NCBI GenBank assembly: GCA_019694435.1
Contig: JAIBBZ010000008.1
Span: 62,001 to 126,000, forward strand
Reading direction: 5' to 3'
Source of the DNA: Pirellulales bacterium
GTDB lineage: Bacteria > Planctomycetota > Planctomycetia > Pirellulales > JAEUIK01
DNA length: 64,000 nt
The translations under genes were made by a program, and so were the position numbers. Shown here piece after piece: positions 8,353 through 17,829 of the stretch. Each line of letters starts with the position of its first letter. Within the stretch, counting starts at the first letter, position 1. The notes under the pieces are model-generated. The model made no database searches and was not told the origin of the DNA. It worked only from the letters and a program-made list of their open reading frames with translations.

Positions 8353-9216
8353 ATGTTCACATTCACGCCCCAACACAAGTTTCTCGTCGGCATCGATTCC
8401 GACGGCTGCGCATTCGACACGATGGAGGTGAAACACAAGGAGTGTTTCATCCCCAATACGATCAACAGCTACAACCTGCAGGGCATCAGTAAATATGCCC
8501 GCGAGGTGGCCGAGTTCGTCAACCTGTATTCGAAGAGCCGCGGCATCAACCGCTTTCCGGCCCTGGTCGAGACGCTCGAGCGGCTGCAGCAGCGGCCCGA
8601 GGTCCTGGCCCGGGGCGTGAAGGTCGCGGTGCCGCCCGGGCTGGCGCGGTGGCTGCAGACCGAAACGAAGCTGGGCAACCCGGCGCTGAAGGCCGCCGTG
8701 GCGGCCACGGGCGACCCGGACCTGCGGCAGGCGCTCGATTGGTCGGTGGCCGTCAACGCGTCGGTCGAGCACATCGTCCGCGGTGTGCCGCCGTTTCCGT
8801 ATGTCCGCGCGTGCCTGGAGAAGCTCCAGCCGCAGGCCGATCTGCTGGTCATCTCGGCCACGCCGAATGAGGCGCTCCAGCGCGAATGGGACGAGCATGA
8901 CCTGACGCGGTTCGTGGCAGCGATCTGCGGCCAGGAGGTGGGCACCAAGAAAGAAACGCTCGCCGTGGCGCGCCAGTATTCGGCCGGCCACGCCTTGATG
9001 ATCGGCGACGCGCCCGGCGACCAGAAGGCGGCCGAGGCCAACGGCGCGCTGTTCTTCCCGATCAATCCCGGCAGCGAAGAGGCGAGTTGGCGGCAGTTGC
9101 TCGACGAGGGCATCGAGCGGTTCTTCGCCGGCACGTTCGCCGGGGGATATCAAGACGAACTACTGGCCGAGTTCGACCGCTGCCTGCCCGACCGTCCGCC
9201 CTGGGAAGCCAAGTAG
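8353..9216 (+). CDS. HAD-superfamily hydrolase (predicted phosphatase)
   Basis: A 287-residue cytoplasmic HAD protein. Motif I is GIDSDGCAFDT with nucleophile Asp15 and acid/base Asp17, motif II is VISATPNEAL, a Lys follows in GTKKETL, and motif IV is MIGDAPGDQKAA with the magnesium-binding acids. A helical cap lies between motifs I and II (about 25-160). The start at ATG 8353 is 14 bp after the phosphofructokinase stop; an earlier TTG would overlap that gene. Position between phosphofructokinase and 6-phosphogluconate dehydrogenase suggests a sugar-phosphate or phosphoglycolate-like substrate, but the substrate is not readable from sequence. Confidence 0.85.
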   Translation: MFTFTPQHKFLVGIDSDGCAFDTMEVKHKECFIPNTINSYNLQGISKYAREVAEFVNLYSKSRGINRFPALVETLERLQQRPEVLARGVKVAVPPGLARWLQTETKLGNPALKAAVAATGDPDLRQALDWSVAVNASVEHIVRGVPPFPYVRACLEKLQPQADLLVISATPNEALQREWDEHDLTRFVAAICGQEVGTKKETLAVARQYSAGHALMIGDAPGDQKAAEANGALFFPINPGSEEASWRQLLDEGIERFFAGTFAGGYQDELLAEFDRCLPDRPPWEAK

Positions 9217-9288
9217 GCCGCGTTCGGCTGGCGCGGCCGCCGGGCCGCCCGCCGCTGGAAACATTTGCCGGCAAGGAGAGACGACGCC

Positions 9289-10728
9289 ATGGCAGAATCC
9301 TGTGATCTGGGCCTCATCGGCCTGGCCGTGATGGGCGAGAACCTCGTGCTCAACGTCGAGAGCCGGGGGTATCGCGTCGCGGTGTTCAATCGGACGACCA
9401 GCGTCGTCGACGAATTCATGGCCGGCCGCGCCGCGGGCAAGCAAATCGTCGGCTGCCACTCGCTCGAGCAGCTTGTGGCCGCGCTCAAGTCGCCACGCAA
9501 GGTGATGATGATGGTCAAGGCCGGTCCGGCCGTCGACCAATTGATCGAGCAGTTGCTGCCGCTGTTGTCGCCCGGCGACGTGTTGATCGACGGCGGCAAT
9601 ACCCACTATGCCGACACCCGCCGCCGCGTCGCCTACGTCGAAAGCAAGGGCCTGCGCTACGTCGGCACCGGCGTCTCGGGCGGCGAAGAAGGCGCGCTCA
9701 AGGGTCCCAGCATCATGCCCGGCGGTACGGCCGAGGCCTGGCCGCTCGTGAAACCGATCTTCCAGGCTATCGCCGCCAAGGTTGGCCCAAATCACGACAT
9801 CCCTTGCTGCGAATGGATCGGCCCGGACGGATCGGGCCATTACGTCAAGATGGTGCACAACGGCATCGAGTACGGCGATATGCAGTTGATCTGCGAATCG
9901 TACGCGTTGCTCCAAGGCGCTTTGGGTCTGAAGAACGACGAGTTGTACGACGTCTTCGCCGAGTGGAACCGCGGCGAGCTGGACAGCTATCTGATCGAAA
10001 TCACCCGCGACATCTTCAGCGTGAAAGACGCGGAGACGGGGCAATATCTCGTCGATTTGATCCTCGACGTGGCCGGGGCCAAGGGGACCGGCAAGTGGAT
10101 GAGCCAATTGGCGCTCGATTTGGGAGTGCCGACCACGCTGATCACCGAGGCCGTCTATGCCCGGGCGCTCAGCGCGCTCAAGGTTCAGCGCATGCGGGCC
10201 AGCAAGGTCCTGCCCGGCTCGGCGCGACATTTTGTCGGCGACCGCCGCGAGTTCATCGAGCAGGTCCGCAAGGCGCTCTACGCCTCGAAGATTTGCAGTT
10301 ATGCCCAGGGCTTCTTCCAATTGCAGGCCGCGGCGGCCGAGCACAACTGGCCGCTCGATTACGGGGCCATCGCCCTGTTGTGGCGCGGCGGGTGCATCAT
10401 TCGAGCCCGGTTTCTCGAGCGCATTAAAGAGGCGTTCGACGCCGACGCCAAGTTGGAGAACCTGCTGCTGGCGCCGTATTTCACGGGAGTCCTGCGCGAG
10501 GCCCAGGACGCGTGGCGTGCGGTCGTGTCGACGGCAGTGCTGATGGGGATTCCCGCGCCGGCCTTCGGCGCCGCGCTGGCCTACTACGACGGCTACCGCC
10601 AGCAGCGCCTGCCGGCCAACCTGTTGCAAGCCCAGCGCGACTATTTCGGGGCGCACACGTACCAGCGCACCGATCGTGAAGGCACCTTTCATACCGACTG
10701 GCTGCGCCTGCGGCGCGATCCTTCATGA
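9289..10728 (+). CDS. gnd: 6-phosphogluconate dehydrogenase (decarboxylating)
   Basis: Oxidises 6-phosphogluconate to ribulose 5-phosphate plus CO2, forming NADPH in the oxidative pentose phosphate pathway. The 479-residue length is normal for the long form. The N-terminal GLAVMGENL is the dinucleotide-binding loop, VSGGEEGALKGPSIMPGG is the substrate loop with the Ser-Gly-Gly, and YVKMVHNGIEYGDMQ holds the catalytic Lys and Asn. AAGGAG at 9273-9278 is a good ribosome site for the ATG at 9289, so an in-frame upstream start is rejected. The stop overlaps the next gene by 4 bp (ATGA), which indicates translational coupling. Confidence 0.97.
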   Translation: MAESCDLGLIGLAVMGENLVLNVESRGYRVAVFNRTTSVVDEFMAGRAAGKQIVGCHSLEQLVAALKSPRKVMMMVKAGPAVDQLIEQLLPLLSPGDVLIDGGNTHYADTRRRVAYVESKGLRYVGTGVSGGEEGALKGPSIMPGGTAEAWPLVKPIFQAIAAKVGPNHDIPCCEWIGPDGSGHYVKMVHNGIEYGDMQLICESYALLQGALGLKNDELYDVFAEWNRGELDSYLIEITRDIFSVKDAETGQYLVDLILDVAGAKGTGKWMSQLALDLGVPTTLITEAVYARALSALKVQRMRASKVLPGSARHFVGDRREFIEQVRKALYASKICSYAQGFFQLQAAAAEHNWPLDYGAIALLWRGGCIIRARFLERIKEAFDADAKLENLLLAPYFTGVLREAQDAWRAVVSTAVLMGIPAPAFGAALAYYDGYRQQRLPANLLQAQRDYFGAHTYQRTDREGTFHTDWLRLRRDPS

Positions 10729-11516
10729 ACGGTCCCGAAGCGTTTCTGACCGACCTGTTCGGCCTGCGGGGCCAGGTCGCCGTAGTCATCGGCGGCACCG
10801 GGGTGCTCGGCGGTGCCATCGCCCAAGGATTGGCACAGGCGGGTGCCCGGGTCGTGGTCTCGGGCCTCGGGGTCGAGCGCGGTGCCCAGCGCGTACGGCA
10901 GATCGAAGCTGCCGGCGGCGAAGCAGCCTTCGTGGCGGCCGACGTGACCGCGCGCCCGGACCTCGAACGGCTCGCGGCGGCCGCGCACGAGCGCTTCGGG
11001 TCGGTCGACATCGTGGTCAATGGCGCGGGAGTCAACTCGGCCAGCAGCTACCTGGAAGTTGCCGACGACGACTGGGACCGGGTCCTGCGCTGCAACCTGT
11101 CGGCCGTGCATTGGAGCTGCCAGATTTTCGGCCGGCGGATGATCGATGGCGGTCGCGGCGGGGCGATCATCAATATCGCGAGCGTCACGGCCCATCGCCC
11201 GCTGTCGCGGGTGTTTGCCTATTCCGTGGCCAAGGCGGGCGTGGTCAACCTCACGCGTAACGTGGCCCGTGAATTTGCCCCGCAGGGCGTGCGCGTGAAC
11301 GCGATTTGCCCGGGCTTCTTTCCCGCCGAGCAGAACCGCAAGATCCTCGACGCACAGCGGACCGCGCAGATCATGGCGCAAACGCCGCTGGCGCGGTTTG
11401 GCGAGCCGCAGGAACTAGTCGGCGGGGTCCTGCTGCTGGCATCACCGCGCGCGGGCAGCTTTATCACCGGTACGTGCCTGTACGTCGACGGCGGATTCAC
11501 GGCCATGCGGCTGTAA
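10725..11516 (+). CDS. short-chain dehydrogenase/reductase (SDR), sugar or polyol oxidoreductase
   Basis: A classical SDR of 263 residues. It has GGTGVLGG near residue 23 for cofactor binding, VVNGAGV (about 97-103), and the catalytic Ser153, Tyr166 and Lys170 in YSVAK. The C-terminus has the RFGEPQELVGGVLLLAS and GTCLYVDGG stretches of the family. Sequence style recalls gluconate 5-dehydrogenase and mannonate oxidoreductase relatives, but SDR substrates cannot be assigned this way. Its 4-bp overlap with gnd and closeness to zwf (65 bp) suggest a role in glucose or gluconate oxidation. Confidence 0.88.
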   Translation: MNGPEAFLTDLFGLRGQVAVVIGGTGVLGGAIAQGLAQAGARVVVSGLGVERGAQRVRQIEAAGGEAAFVAADVTARPDLERLAAAAHERFGSVDIVVNGAGVNSASSYLEVADDDWDRVLRCNLSAVHWSCQIFGRRMIDGGRGGAIINIASVTAHRPLSRVFAYSVAKAGVVNLTRNVAREFAPQGVRVNAICPGFFPAEQNRKILDAQRTAQIMAQTPLARFGEPQELVGGVLLLASPRAGSFITGTCLYVDGGFTAMRL

Positions 11517-11581
11517 GCGCAGAGTTGCGCTCGCGCCGCGCCCGTGTCCACTGGTCGCCGATCGGCTAAGGAGGCAACAGC

Positions 11582-13033
11582 ATGGCGCACACGATGGTGA
11601 TCTTCGGGGCGTCGGGCGACCTGACCAGCCGCAAGCTGATCCCGGCGCTGTACCGACTGCACGGCAAGGGCCGCTTGCCACCCGCGACGCGCATCGTGGG
11701 TTTTTCCCGCACGCGGCTGGCGCACGACGCCTGGCGCGACGCCCTGGCCGCATCGACGCGCGAGTTCGTCGGCGACGAGTTTCAGGAAGCGCGGTGGCGC
11801 GAGTTCGCGGCCAACGTCTACTACCATCCGGGCGATATCGGCAACGCGGACGACTTCGCCGCATTGGCGAAGTTTCTCGACGAGCTCGACGCCGGCGACG
11901 CGACGCGCGTCTATTACCTGTCGACTGCGCCGCAGTTCTACGAACCGGCCATCGCACGGCTCGGTACCAGCGGCCTGGCCGTCGAGGAGCGCGGGCCGCG
12001 CCGCATCGTCATCGAAAAGCCGTTCGGCACCGATCTGGCCAGCGCCCGGCGCTTGAACGAGTTTGTGCACACGGTGTTTCGCGAACGGCAGGTGTTTCGG
12101 ATCGATCACTACCTCGGCAAGGAGACGGTTCAGAACATCCTCGTGCTGCGGTTCGCCAATGCGATTTTCGAACCGCTGTGGAATCGCAACTATGTCGATC
12201 ACGTGCAAATCACGGCCGCCGAAGAGGTCGTGGTCGGCCATCGCGGCGGCTACTACGACACGGCCGGCGTGCTGCGCGACATGTTCCAGAATCACCTGCT
12301 GCAGTTGCTCTGCGTCACGGCCATGGAATCGCCCGCCCGGTACGCGGCCGATTTGATCCGCAACGAGAAGGTCAAAGTGCTCGAGGCGATCCGCCCGTTG
12401 ACGCCTGCCGACGTGGCTGCCGACACGTTGCGCGGCCAGTATCGCGGCTATCTCGACGAGCCGGACGTCGAGCCGGGCAGCCAGACGGCCACCTTTGCGG
12501 CGCTCAAACTGTCGATCGACAACTGGCGCTGGCAGGGAGTGCCGTTCTATCTCCGCAGCGGCAAGGGCATGGACTGCCGCACGACGCAGATCGTCGTGCA
12601 GTTCCGCGAGCCGCCGCACGCGCTGTTCAACTCGGGCCGGCAGCGCGTCTACGACTCGAACCGGCTGGTGATTCACATTCAGCCGGCCGAGGGCATCCAA
12701 GTGCAGATCCAGACCAAGGTGCCCGATGCGGGGATGCAGATGCGGCTGACCGACCTGGATTTTCGCTTTGCCCGCGAGTTTCGTGGCTCGCTGCCCGACG
12801 GCTATGAACGTTTGTTGCTCGACACGCTGTCGGGCGACGCCAGCTTGTTCGCGCGCAGTGACGAAGTCGAGCTGGCCTGGGGCATCATCGATCCGATTCA
12901 GCAAACCTGGGACTCCGGTCCTTTGCCCCCCTTGCTCTATTACGATCGCGGTCAGTGGGGTCCCTTGGCTTTGCAGGAGTGGATGGCCGCGTCCGGCCGG
13001 CAATGGCTCGATGCGTGCCCGGTGTTGCACTAA
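11582..13033 (+). CDS. zwf: glucose-6-phosphate 1-dehydrogenase
   Basis: Oxidises glucose 6-phosphate to 6-phosphogluconolactone with NAD(P)+, the entry step to the oxidative pentose phosphate pathway. The 483-residue length fits. [11 protein letters not shown] near the N-terminus is the cofactor loop, [11 protein letters not shown] is conserved, and [10 protein letters not shown] is the family signature with the catalytic His and substrate Lys. An excellent ribosome site, AAGGAGG at 11568-11574, fixes the ATG at 11582. No lactonase gene (pgl) is in this run; it would have to be elsewhere. Confidence 0.97.
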   Translation: MAHTMVIFGASGDLTSRKLIPALYRLHGKGRLPPATRIVGFSRTRLAHDAWRDALAASTREFVGDEFQEARWREFAANVYYHPGDIGNADDFAALAKFLDELDAGDATRVYYLSTAPQFYEPAIARLGTSGLAVEERGPRRIVIEKPFGTDLASARRLNEFVHTVFRERQVFRIDHYLGKETVQNILVLRFANAIFEPLWNRNYVDHVQITAAEEVVVGHRGGYYDTAGVLRDMFQNHLLQLLCVTAMESPARYAADLIRNEKVKVLEAIRPLTPADVAADTLRGQYRGYLDEPDVEPGSQTATFAALKLSIDNWRWQGVPFYLRSGKGMDCRTTQIVVQFREPPHALFNSGRQRVYDSNRLVIHIQPAEGIQVQIQTKVPDAGMQMRLTDLDFRFAREFRGSLPDGYERLLLDTLSGDASLFARSDEVELAWGIIDPIQQTWDSGPLPPLLYYDRGQWGPLALQEWMAASGRQWLDACPVLH

Positions 13034-13113
13034 GGTACGGGGCTCAACCCTGCACCGAGCGGCCGGCATTCGGCGCTGCCGTGGCGCGCGATTGACGAAC
13101 GGACGCCCGCCGA

Positions 13114-14220
13114 ATGAGAATCGGCTGCATGTCGCCCCTGGACGCATCACCGATCTCGCGCCTCGCGCCGCTGCGCATCGGGCAGCATGCGTTCGGGTTG
13201 CCGGTCGTGCAGGCGGCCTTATCGGGCTACAGCGACTGGGCCATGCGCCGCATCGCCCGGCGGCTGGGGGCCGAATACAGTCTGCACGAAGTCGTGCTCG
13301 ACCAGATGGTGCTACAGGTCTCGAACAAGCAGCGCCGCAAGCACCTGCGGGTCGATGCCGAGGATCACCCGGTCGGCGGCCAGTTGATGGGCAGTAAACC
13401 CGACGAGTTCGGGCCGGCCGCGGTCAATCTGGCGCGGTGCGGTTTCGACGTCATCGACATCAATTTTGGCTGCCCCGTGAAAAAAGTGCTGGGCCGCTGC
13501 CGGGGCGGCTACCTGCTGGGTCAGCCGGCGACGGCGCTGGAGATCGTGTCGCGCGTGCGCGATGCGTTGCCGCCGGAGGTACCGGTGACCGTCAAGATGC
13601 GCCGCGGCCTCGACGATACGGCCGAAAGCCGCGACAAGTTCTTCGCGATCTTCGACGGTGCCTTTGCCCGTGGCGTGGCGGCAATCACCGTGCACGGCCG
13701 CACCGTGGCGCAGAAATACATTGGGCCCAGTCGCTGGGAGTTTCTCCGCGAAGTGAAGACGCACGCCGGCGCACGCACGGTGTTGGGCAGCGGCGACTTG
13801 TTCACCGCGCAAGACTGCATCGGCATGCTCGTGCAAACGGGCGTCGACGGCGTTACCGCGGCGCGCGGCGCGATCGGCAACCCGTGGATTTTCTCGCAGG
13901 CCCGGGCCTTGGCCGCCGGGCAGCCGTTGCCCCCGCCGCCGAGCCTGTTCGAGCAGCGCGACGTTTTGCGCGAGCATTACGCGCTGGCCGTGGAACTGTA
14001 CGGACCTGAATTGGGGTGCCGGCAGATGCGCAAGTTCGGCATCAAGTACGCGCGCCTGCATCCCGGTGGTCAGGCGGTCCGCGACGCGTTTGTCGCGGTC
14101 CAGAATCCCGAACAGCTCGATGCCGTGCTGGCCCACTGGTACGCGGAAGACCTCCCCGGCCGCGACCCCGGTGCCGAGCCGGACGAGGTGAATGGTGAGA
14201 TGACGTGCGAGCCGGACTGA
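13114..14220 (+). CDS. dus: tRNA-dihydrouridine synthase (DusB-like)
   Basis: An FMN enzyme that reduces specific uridines in tRNA. At 368 residues it fits the family. The N-terminal half is the TIM barrel: VVQAALSGYSDWAMR for FMN, QLMGSKPDEFG, and INFGCPVKKVLGRCRGG with Cys120 as the likely proton donor. VTVKMRRGLDD and ITVHGRTVAQKY follow, then the GARGAIGNPWIF phosphate-binding segment. A C-terminal helical domain completes it. ATG at 13114 is used; the N-terminal 20 residues are not conserved-looking. It follows zwf by 80 bp and is probably co-transcribed without a functional link. Confidence 0.93.
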   Translation: MRIGCMSPLDASPISRLAPLRIGQHAFGLPVVQAALSGYSDWAMRRIARRLGAEYSLHEVVLDQMVLQVSNKQRRKHLRVDAEDHPVGGQLMGSKPDEFGPAAVNLARCGFDVIDINFGCPVKKVLGRCRGGYLLGQPATALEIVSRVRDALPPEVPVTVKMRRGLDDTAESRDKFFAIFDGAFARGVAAITVHGRTVAQKYIGPSRWEFLREVKTHAGARTVLGSGDLFTAQDCIGMLVQTGVDGVTAARGAIGNPWIFSQARALAAGQPLPPPPSLFEQRDVLREHYALAVELYGPELGCRQMRKFGIKYARLHPGGQAVRDAFVAVQNPEQLDAVLAHWYAEDLPGRDPGAEPDEVNGEMTCEPD

Positions 14221-14223
14221 ACA

Positions 14224-14250
14224 CCACACCCCGTGGGCGCGACGGTGTGG
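14224..14250. terminator. hairpin between convergent dus and queG, possible bidirectional terminator
   Basis: CCACACC (14224-14230) pairs with GGTGTGG (14244-14250) across a 13-base GC-rich loop. It fills the 30-bp gap between two convergent genes, the usual place for a shared terminator. There is no T-run on either strand, so intrinsic termination is only a guess. Confidence 0.35.
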
Positions 14251-15399
14251 CTAACCAGCGCTCAACAAAGCGGCATTGATCTCGGCCGCCACTTCGGCAT
14301 CGAGTTCGGCACGTAAGCGCGCCGTCAAAGCGGCGACGGCCTTGGGGCCGCCCATTTGACCGAGGGCCCAGGCAGCAGCGCCACGCACCAGGGGCTCGTC
14401 GTCGTCCAAGGCCCGGATCAGTGTAGGTACGGCCGCCCTGTTGCGCTGATTGCCGAGCACGATGGCGGCGTTGCGCAACAGGCCGCGCCGCTTGGGCCGC
14501 GCTAGTGGCGTGCCGCGAAAACGCTTGCGGAATTCGGCGTCGTCGAGTTCGAAGAGCGCGGTCAGCTCAATCGCTGCCCGGTCGTCCCGGGGCCAGAACT
14601 CGGCGAGGGTCGTGGTCGGCGCCTTGCGGTTCCAGGGGCAAACGTCCTGGCACACGTCGCACCCGAAGAGCCAATCGCCGACGCCGGCGCGCAACTCGGC
14701 GGGTATCGCCGTGCGATGCTCGATCGTCAGGTAACTGACGCACCGGCTGGCGTCGAGCACGTGCGGTTCGATAAAGGCCTGCGTCGGGCAGGCGTCGAGG
14801 CATGCACGGCACGTTCCGCAGTGATCGCGCTCGAACGGCTGATCGTAGGCAAGCTCGGCGTCGGTGAGCAGCACCGCCAAGAAGAAATAACTTCCCTGTT
14901 GCCGGTTCAATAGCAGCGTGTTCTTGCCGGCCCAGCCGAGCCCCGCCACTTGCGCGAAGTCGCGCTCCAAGAGCGGCGCCGTATCGACCACGCCGCGCAC
15001 TCGGGCACCTGGCACGAGCGTTTGCAAACTGTCGCCGAGCGCAGCGAGCCGCTCGCGAATCACATCGTGATAATCGTTCCCCCAGGCATAGCGCGCGACG
15101 CGGCCCCGGCCCTCAACTTCGGCGGGCGGTTCGCTGGTGCGATAGGGCATGGCCAGCACGATCAAGCTGCGCACGCCGTCGAGCACGGCCGCCGGGTCGG
15201 CATATGCCTCGCGGCGCGACGCGAAGTAGCCCATCTCGCCGGCAAAGCCGGCCGCGATCCAGCGATCGAGATGGCTCAAGCCGGGCGGCTGCGCCGCCGG
15301 ACAAATGCCGACCACCGAAAAGCCCAACTCGGCCGCTGCAGTCTTGATCTGCTCGGCGGGCGTGAGTGGCTGGGAATTGGCGAAGTTTGTATTCGACAT
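14251..15399 (-). CDS. queG: epoxyqueuosine reductase
   Basis: Reduces epoxyqueuosine to queuosine in tRNA, using cobalamin and two [4Fe-4S] clusters. Residues 1-180 are the cobalamin domain, with VVDTAP at 138-143 (Asp139 the probable proton donor). The ferredoxin-like part has Cys194, 197, 200, 204 (CGTCRACLDACP) and Cys220, 247, 250, 254 (FGCDVCQDVCPWN). The C-terminal 80 residues are HEAT-like repeats (VLGNQRNRAAVPTLIRAL, PLVRGAAAWALGQMG), a known QueG variant. Length 382. It converges on dus, another tRNA-modification gene. Confidence 0.96.
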   Translation of the reverse strand: MSNTNFANSQPLTPAEQIKTAAAELGFSVVGICPAAQPPGLSHLDRWIAAGFAGEMGYFASRREAYADPAAVLDGVRSLIVLAMPYRTSEPPAEVEGRGRVARYAWGNDYHDVIRERLAALGDSLQTLVPGARVRGVVDTAPLLERDFAQVAGLGWAGKNTLLLNRQQGSYFFLAVLLTDAELAYDQPFERDHCGTCRACLDACPTQAFIEPHVLDASRCVSYLTIEHRTAIPAELRAGVGDWLFGCDVCQDVCPWNRKAPTTTLAEFWPRDDRAAIELTALFELDDAEFRKRFRGTPLARPKRRGLLRNAAIVLGNQRNRAAVPTLIRALDDDEPLVRGAAAWALGQMGGPKAVAALTARLRAELDAEVAAEINAALLSAG

Positions 15400-15624
15400 G
15401 CGCTAAATGCGAGATCCTCTGTACGTCCTTTGCTTGCCTGCACGCTTTTCCAACCTTACGATGCTACGAGTGATTCAGGGGGCAATTCGATTCGCACGCG
15501 TTGTGGTCGGCCCTCTTCGACCCCGTGACTTCCGGCTTGTTGCTAATGCAGACCATCGAGCGCCCGCGGTTGGCGGCCTGATTTCCTGGTCTCTTTCTTG
15601 GCAACTTTTATTCGGGAGTCTTCC

Positions 15625-16563
15625 ATGCATACGCATTTCATTGCGGCTTGCGCCGGTTCGCGCCGAGTCTCGTTTCAATTCGCCCTGGCCTGCTGCTGTT
15701 TGGCGACGACGTACGCCCAGGCCGGGGGGCTGTACTCAGTCAATACGCTGAGCGATCGACTCGTCACGATCGATAGCACGACTGGCCAGGTCTCGGTGGT
15801 CGGGCCGATCGGCTACGACATGCGAGCCATTCACACCCGCCTGGCAACGATCGGTACACGGCTGTTTGCGTTCACCGCGAACGCCGACGGCAACGACATT
15901 TATAATGCGCCTGCGACCTATACGCTTTTGGAATTGAATCCAGCCACGGGGGCCAAGATCTCTCAGCACGACATCAACTTGGCGTCCGGATCCGCTCCTC
16001 GACTGATCGAGGGCTTTGGTGCGACCAATGGCAAGCTCTACATTGGGCTGAGCAGCACGTCGGTGGTGAGCACAGAACTCGGTGAGCTCGATCCGGCGAC
16101 AGGGCAGGTCTCGAATGTGATCGACTACGGTCAGATTCCTGGCGCCGGCCTTTATTTCGGCAGCTTTGGTGTCGATCTCGACGGTCTCGAAGGCGAGTAT
16201 GGCACCACGAACCTGTTCGCGTACGATGGCGATGGCACGTTCCGCTCCTTTGCGCGCATCGATCCCGACAACGTGACGGTCAGCGGCATCGCGCAATTCA
16301 ATTGGAACGACGGTATCACCGATCTCGCCTCTGCCGAGTTTGGAGACTTTTGGATGGGCAACACGTCGCTTTATCGGCTCCATGCCAATCCGCAGTCAAT
16401 CGATAGCATCCCGCTCAGCGTCGCCGGTTCGTTTTATGGTTTGGCGGCGGTCCCCGAACCATCGACCTTCTTGCTGGCTGCTTCCGGCGCTGCGATGTTA
16501 GGAATGTCGCTGCGCAAACGAGGGCGTGGCCCCCAGGCACGGCGCGGAGTTCTCGGCCGATGA
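15625..16563 (+). CDS. PEP-CTERM sorting-domain protein
   Basis: An exported protein of 312 residues. The signal peptide ends near TYAQAGG. The body holds beta-propeller-like repeats built on SVNTLSDRLVTIDSTTGQV and ELDPATGQVSNV, a pattern seen in secreted DUF4394-like or lactonase-like propellers. The C-terminus has the sorting tag: VPEPSTFLLAASGAAMLG, a hydrophobic helix, then SLRKRGRG. Such tags are processed by an exosortase (EpsH/XrtA), which is not in this window. ATG at 15625 is preferred to an upstream TTG because GGGAG lies at 15614-15618 and the signal peptide begins there. It overlaps the next gene by 4 bp (ATGA). Confidence 0.85.
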   Translation: MHTHFIAACAGSRRVSFQFALACCCLATTYAQAGGLYSVNTLSDRLVTIDSTTGQVSVVGPIGYDMRAIHTRLATIGTRLFAFTANADGNDIYNAPATYTLLELNPATGAKISQHDINLASGSAPRLIEGFGATNGKLYIGLSSTSVVSTELGELDPATGQVSNVIDYGQIPGAGLYFGSFGVDLDGLEGEYGTTNLFAYDGDGTFRSFARIDPDNVTVSGIAQFNWNDGITDLASAEFGDFWMGNTSLYRLHANPQSIDSIPLSVAGSFYGLAAVPEPSTFLLAASGAAMLGMSLRKRGRGPQARRGVLGR

Positions 16564-16910
16564 ATGCGGATACACACCACGGCAGTACGGGCAACGTCGC
16601 CGCCGCGAGGTGGCGGTGGACGTTGGCCGGGACGATCCTGACGTTTTTGGGAATGGCGCTTGACGGCTGTTCGCATCGGCCGACGGCCGAGGAGTTGGGG
16701 CAGATCATTCCCGCGCCGCCGAAGGTCGACAAATTCCCAGGCATGATGCCGGTGCCCGAGCTGGACGAGCCGCAGGCGGCGGTCGATGGCTCGTCGTCGA
16801 CGCCCGGAGCTGCGGTCCCCGAATCTCCGCCGCCGGCCGAGCCAAAGCAGCCTGCGGCCGAGGTGCCAGCGGTGCCCGAGGTGCCGCAAACGGGCGAAAA
16901 TACGCCCTGA
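16560..16910 (+). CDS. small proline-rich exported protein, probable lipoprotein
   Basis: A 116-residue protein with an N-terminal hydrophobic segment (about 20-35) ending in ALDGCSHR. Cys37 would be the lipidated residue, but Asp at -2 makes the lipobox imperfect. The rest is Pro/Ala/Glu-rich and disordered-looking, with no recognisable domain. The start overlaps the stop of the PEP-CTERM gene (ATGA), so the two are probably translated together. Function unknown. Confidence 0.65.
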   Translation: MNADTHHGSTGNVAAARWRWTLAGTILTFLGMALDGCSHRPTAEELGQIIPAPPKVDKFPGMMPVPELDEPQAAVDGSSSTPGAAVPESPPPAEPKQPAAEVPAVPEVPQTGENTP

Positions 16911-17049
16911 TCGTGGCCCGATCCGCCATCCGAGGACGGGCTCAAGGAAGGTCCGCTTGCAGCCGCCGGGGCCCGGATTAGTGTGGAGTCTAGGCGCGTG
17001 GTGGGTGTCCTGCCGCGACGACATGGCTCCTAGGTTCGAGGTATTTGCG

Positions 17050-17571
17050 ATGCTTCGCCCGTTCGGTTGGATGGCGGCGTTTGGCCTGGTCTGTGTCCTG
17101 GCGACCGGCACCGCGTCGGCGCAGGGCTTTTGCTACGGCGGCGGCTACGGCTATTACGGCAATCCCTGGAGCGTCTACAGCCTCGAACAGCCGCCGTACT
17201 TCGCGCTGCATCCGCCCGTCTATTACAGCCTGCCCGTCCCGCGGACCTATGGGTACAGCCCGTTCCCCTACGGTCCGGAGGTGATGACGCCGGAGATCGA
17301 GATCGACGTCGAGCCGCAGACGATGATGAATCCGTACGTGCCGCAGAAACGCGGCGAGCCGGCATCGCACGAACAGGAAAAGGTCGCGGGCCGCTTCAAG
17401 CGGATTGACAACCCCTACGTGCAGATCAGCAACCCACAGCCGGCGGACGACGCAGCCGAATCTGTCGGCAGCACCGATGAGCTCGTGGGCTTGCTCAAGG
17501 CCTGGTCGAAGCTCTCGGCCGACGATCGGCAGACGATTCGCGCGCTGCTCGAACGTGCCACTGCCGAATAA
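17050..17571 (+). CDS. exported Tyr/Gly/Pro-rich protein of unknown function
   Basis: A 173-residue protein. The signal peptide (MLRPFGWMAAFGLVCVLATG) ends at TASAQG, which fixes ATG 17050 over an in-frame ATG at 17023. The mature N-terminus is GGGYGYYGNPWS, then a stretch rich in Tyr and Pro (PPVYYSLPVPRTYGYSPFPYG), as in cell-surface structural proteins. The C-terminal 40 residues form a probable amphipathic helical segment (DELVGLLKAWSKLSADDRQTI). No family recognised. Confidence 0.7.
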   Translation: MLRPFGWMAAFGLVCVLATGTASAQGFCYGGGYGYYGNPWSVYSLEQPPYFALHPPVYYSLPVPRTYGYSPFPYGPEVMTPEIEIDVEPQTMMNPYVPQKRGEPASHEQEKVAGRFKRIDNPYVQISNPQPADDAAESVGSTDELVGLLKAWSKLSADDRQTIRALLERATAE

Positions 17572-17829
17572 ACTGCCAGTAGCCAGCGGCTAGCGTTGCC
17601 GGCATTCCGTCGATCGGGGCAGATTTTCTTGCGCACATCGCGCCCCAGGCCGCGAACCGGTCTGGACGCGATAGGCCGGTTTGGTAGGGTATCGCTCCCA
17701 TCTTTCCCGATGCCGCTGCGCGCCGCAGGTCTCGCAAGGAGCGTGGCCTGACGACTCATCTTTCGCGGGGCGCACGGCGCGGGCCACGAGGGCAACCTGA
17801 CCGCCTGGCGGTCGAAAGGATGTCGACCT

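Noticed and set aside
9160..10692. 510-codon minus-strand open frame
   Set aside because: Antisense to gnd, which is unmistakable. The translation has no recognisable motif.
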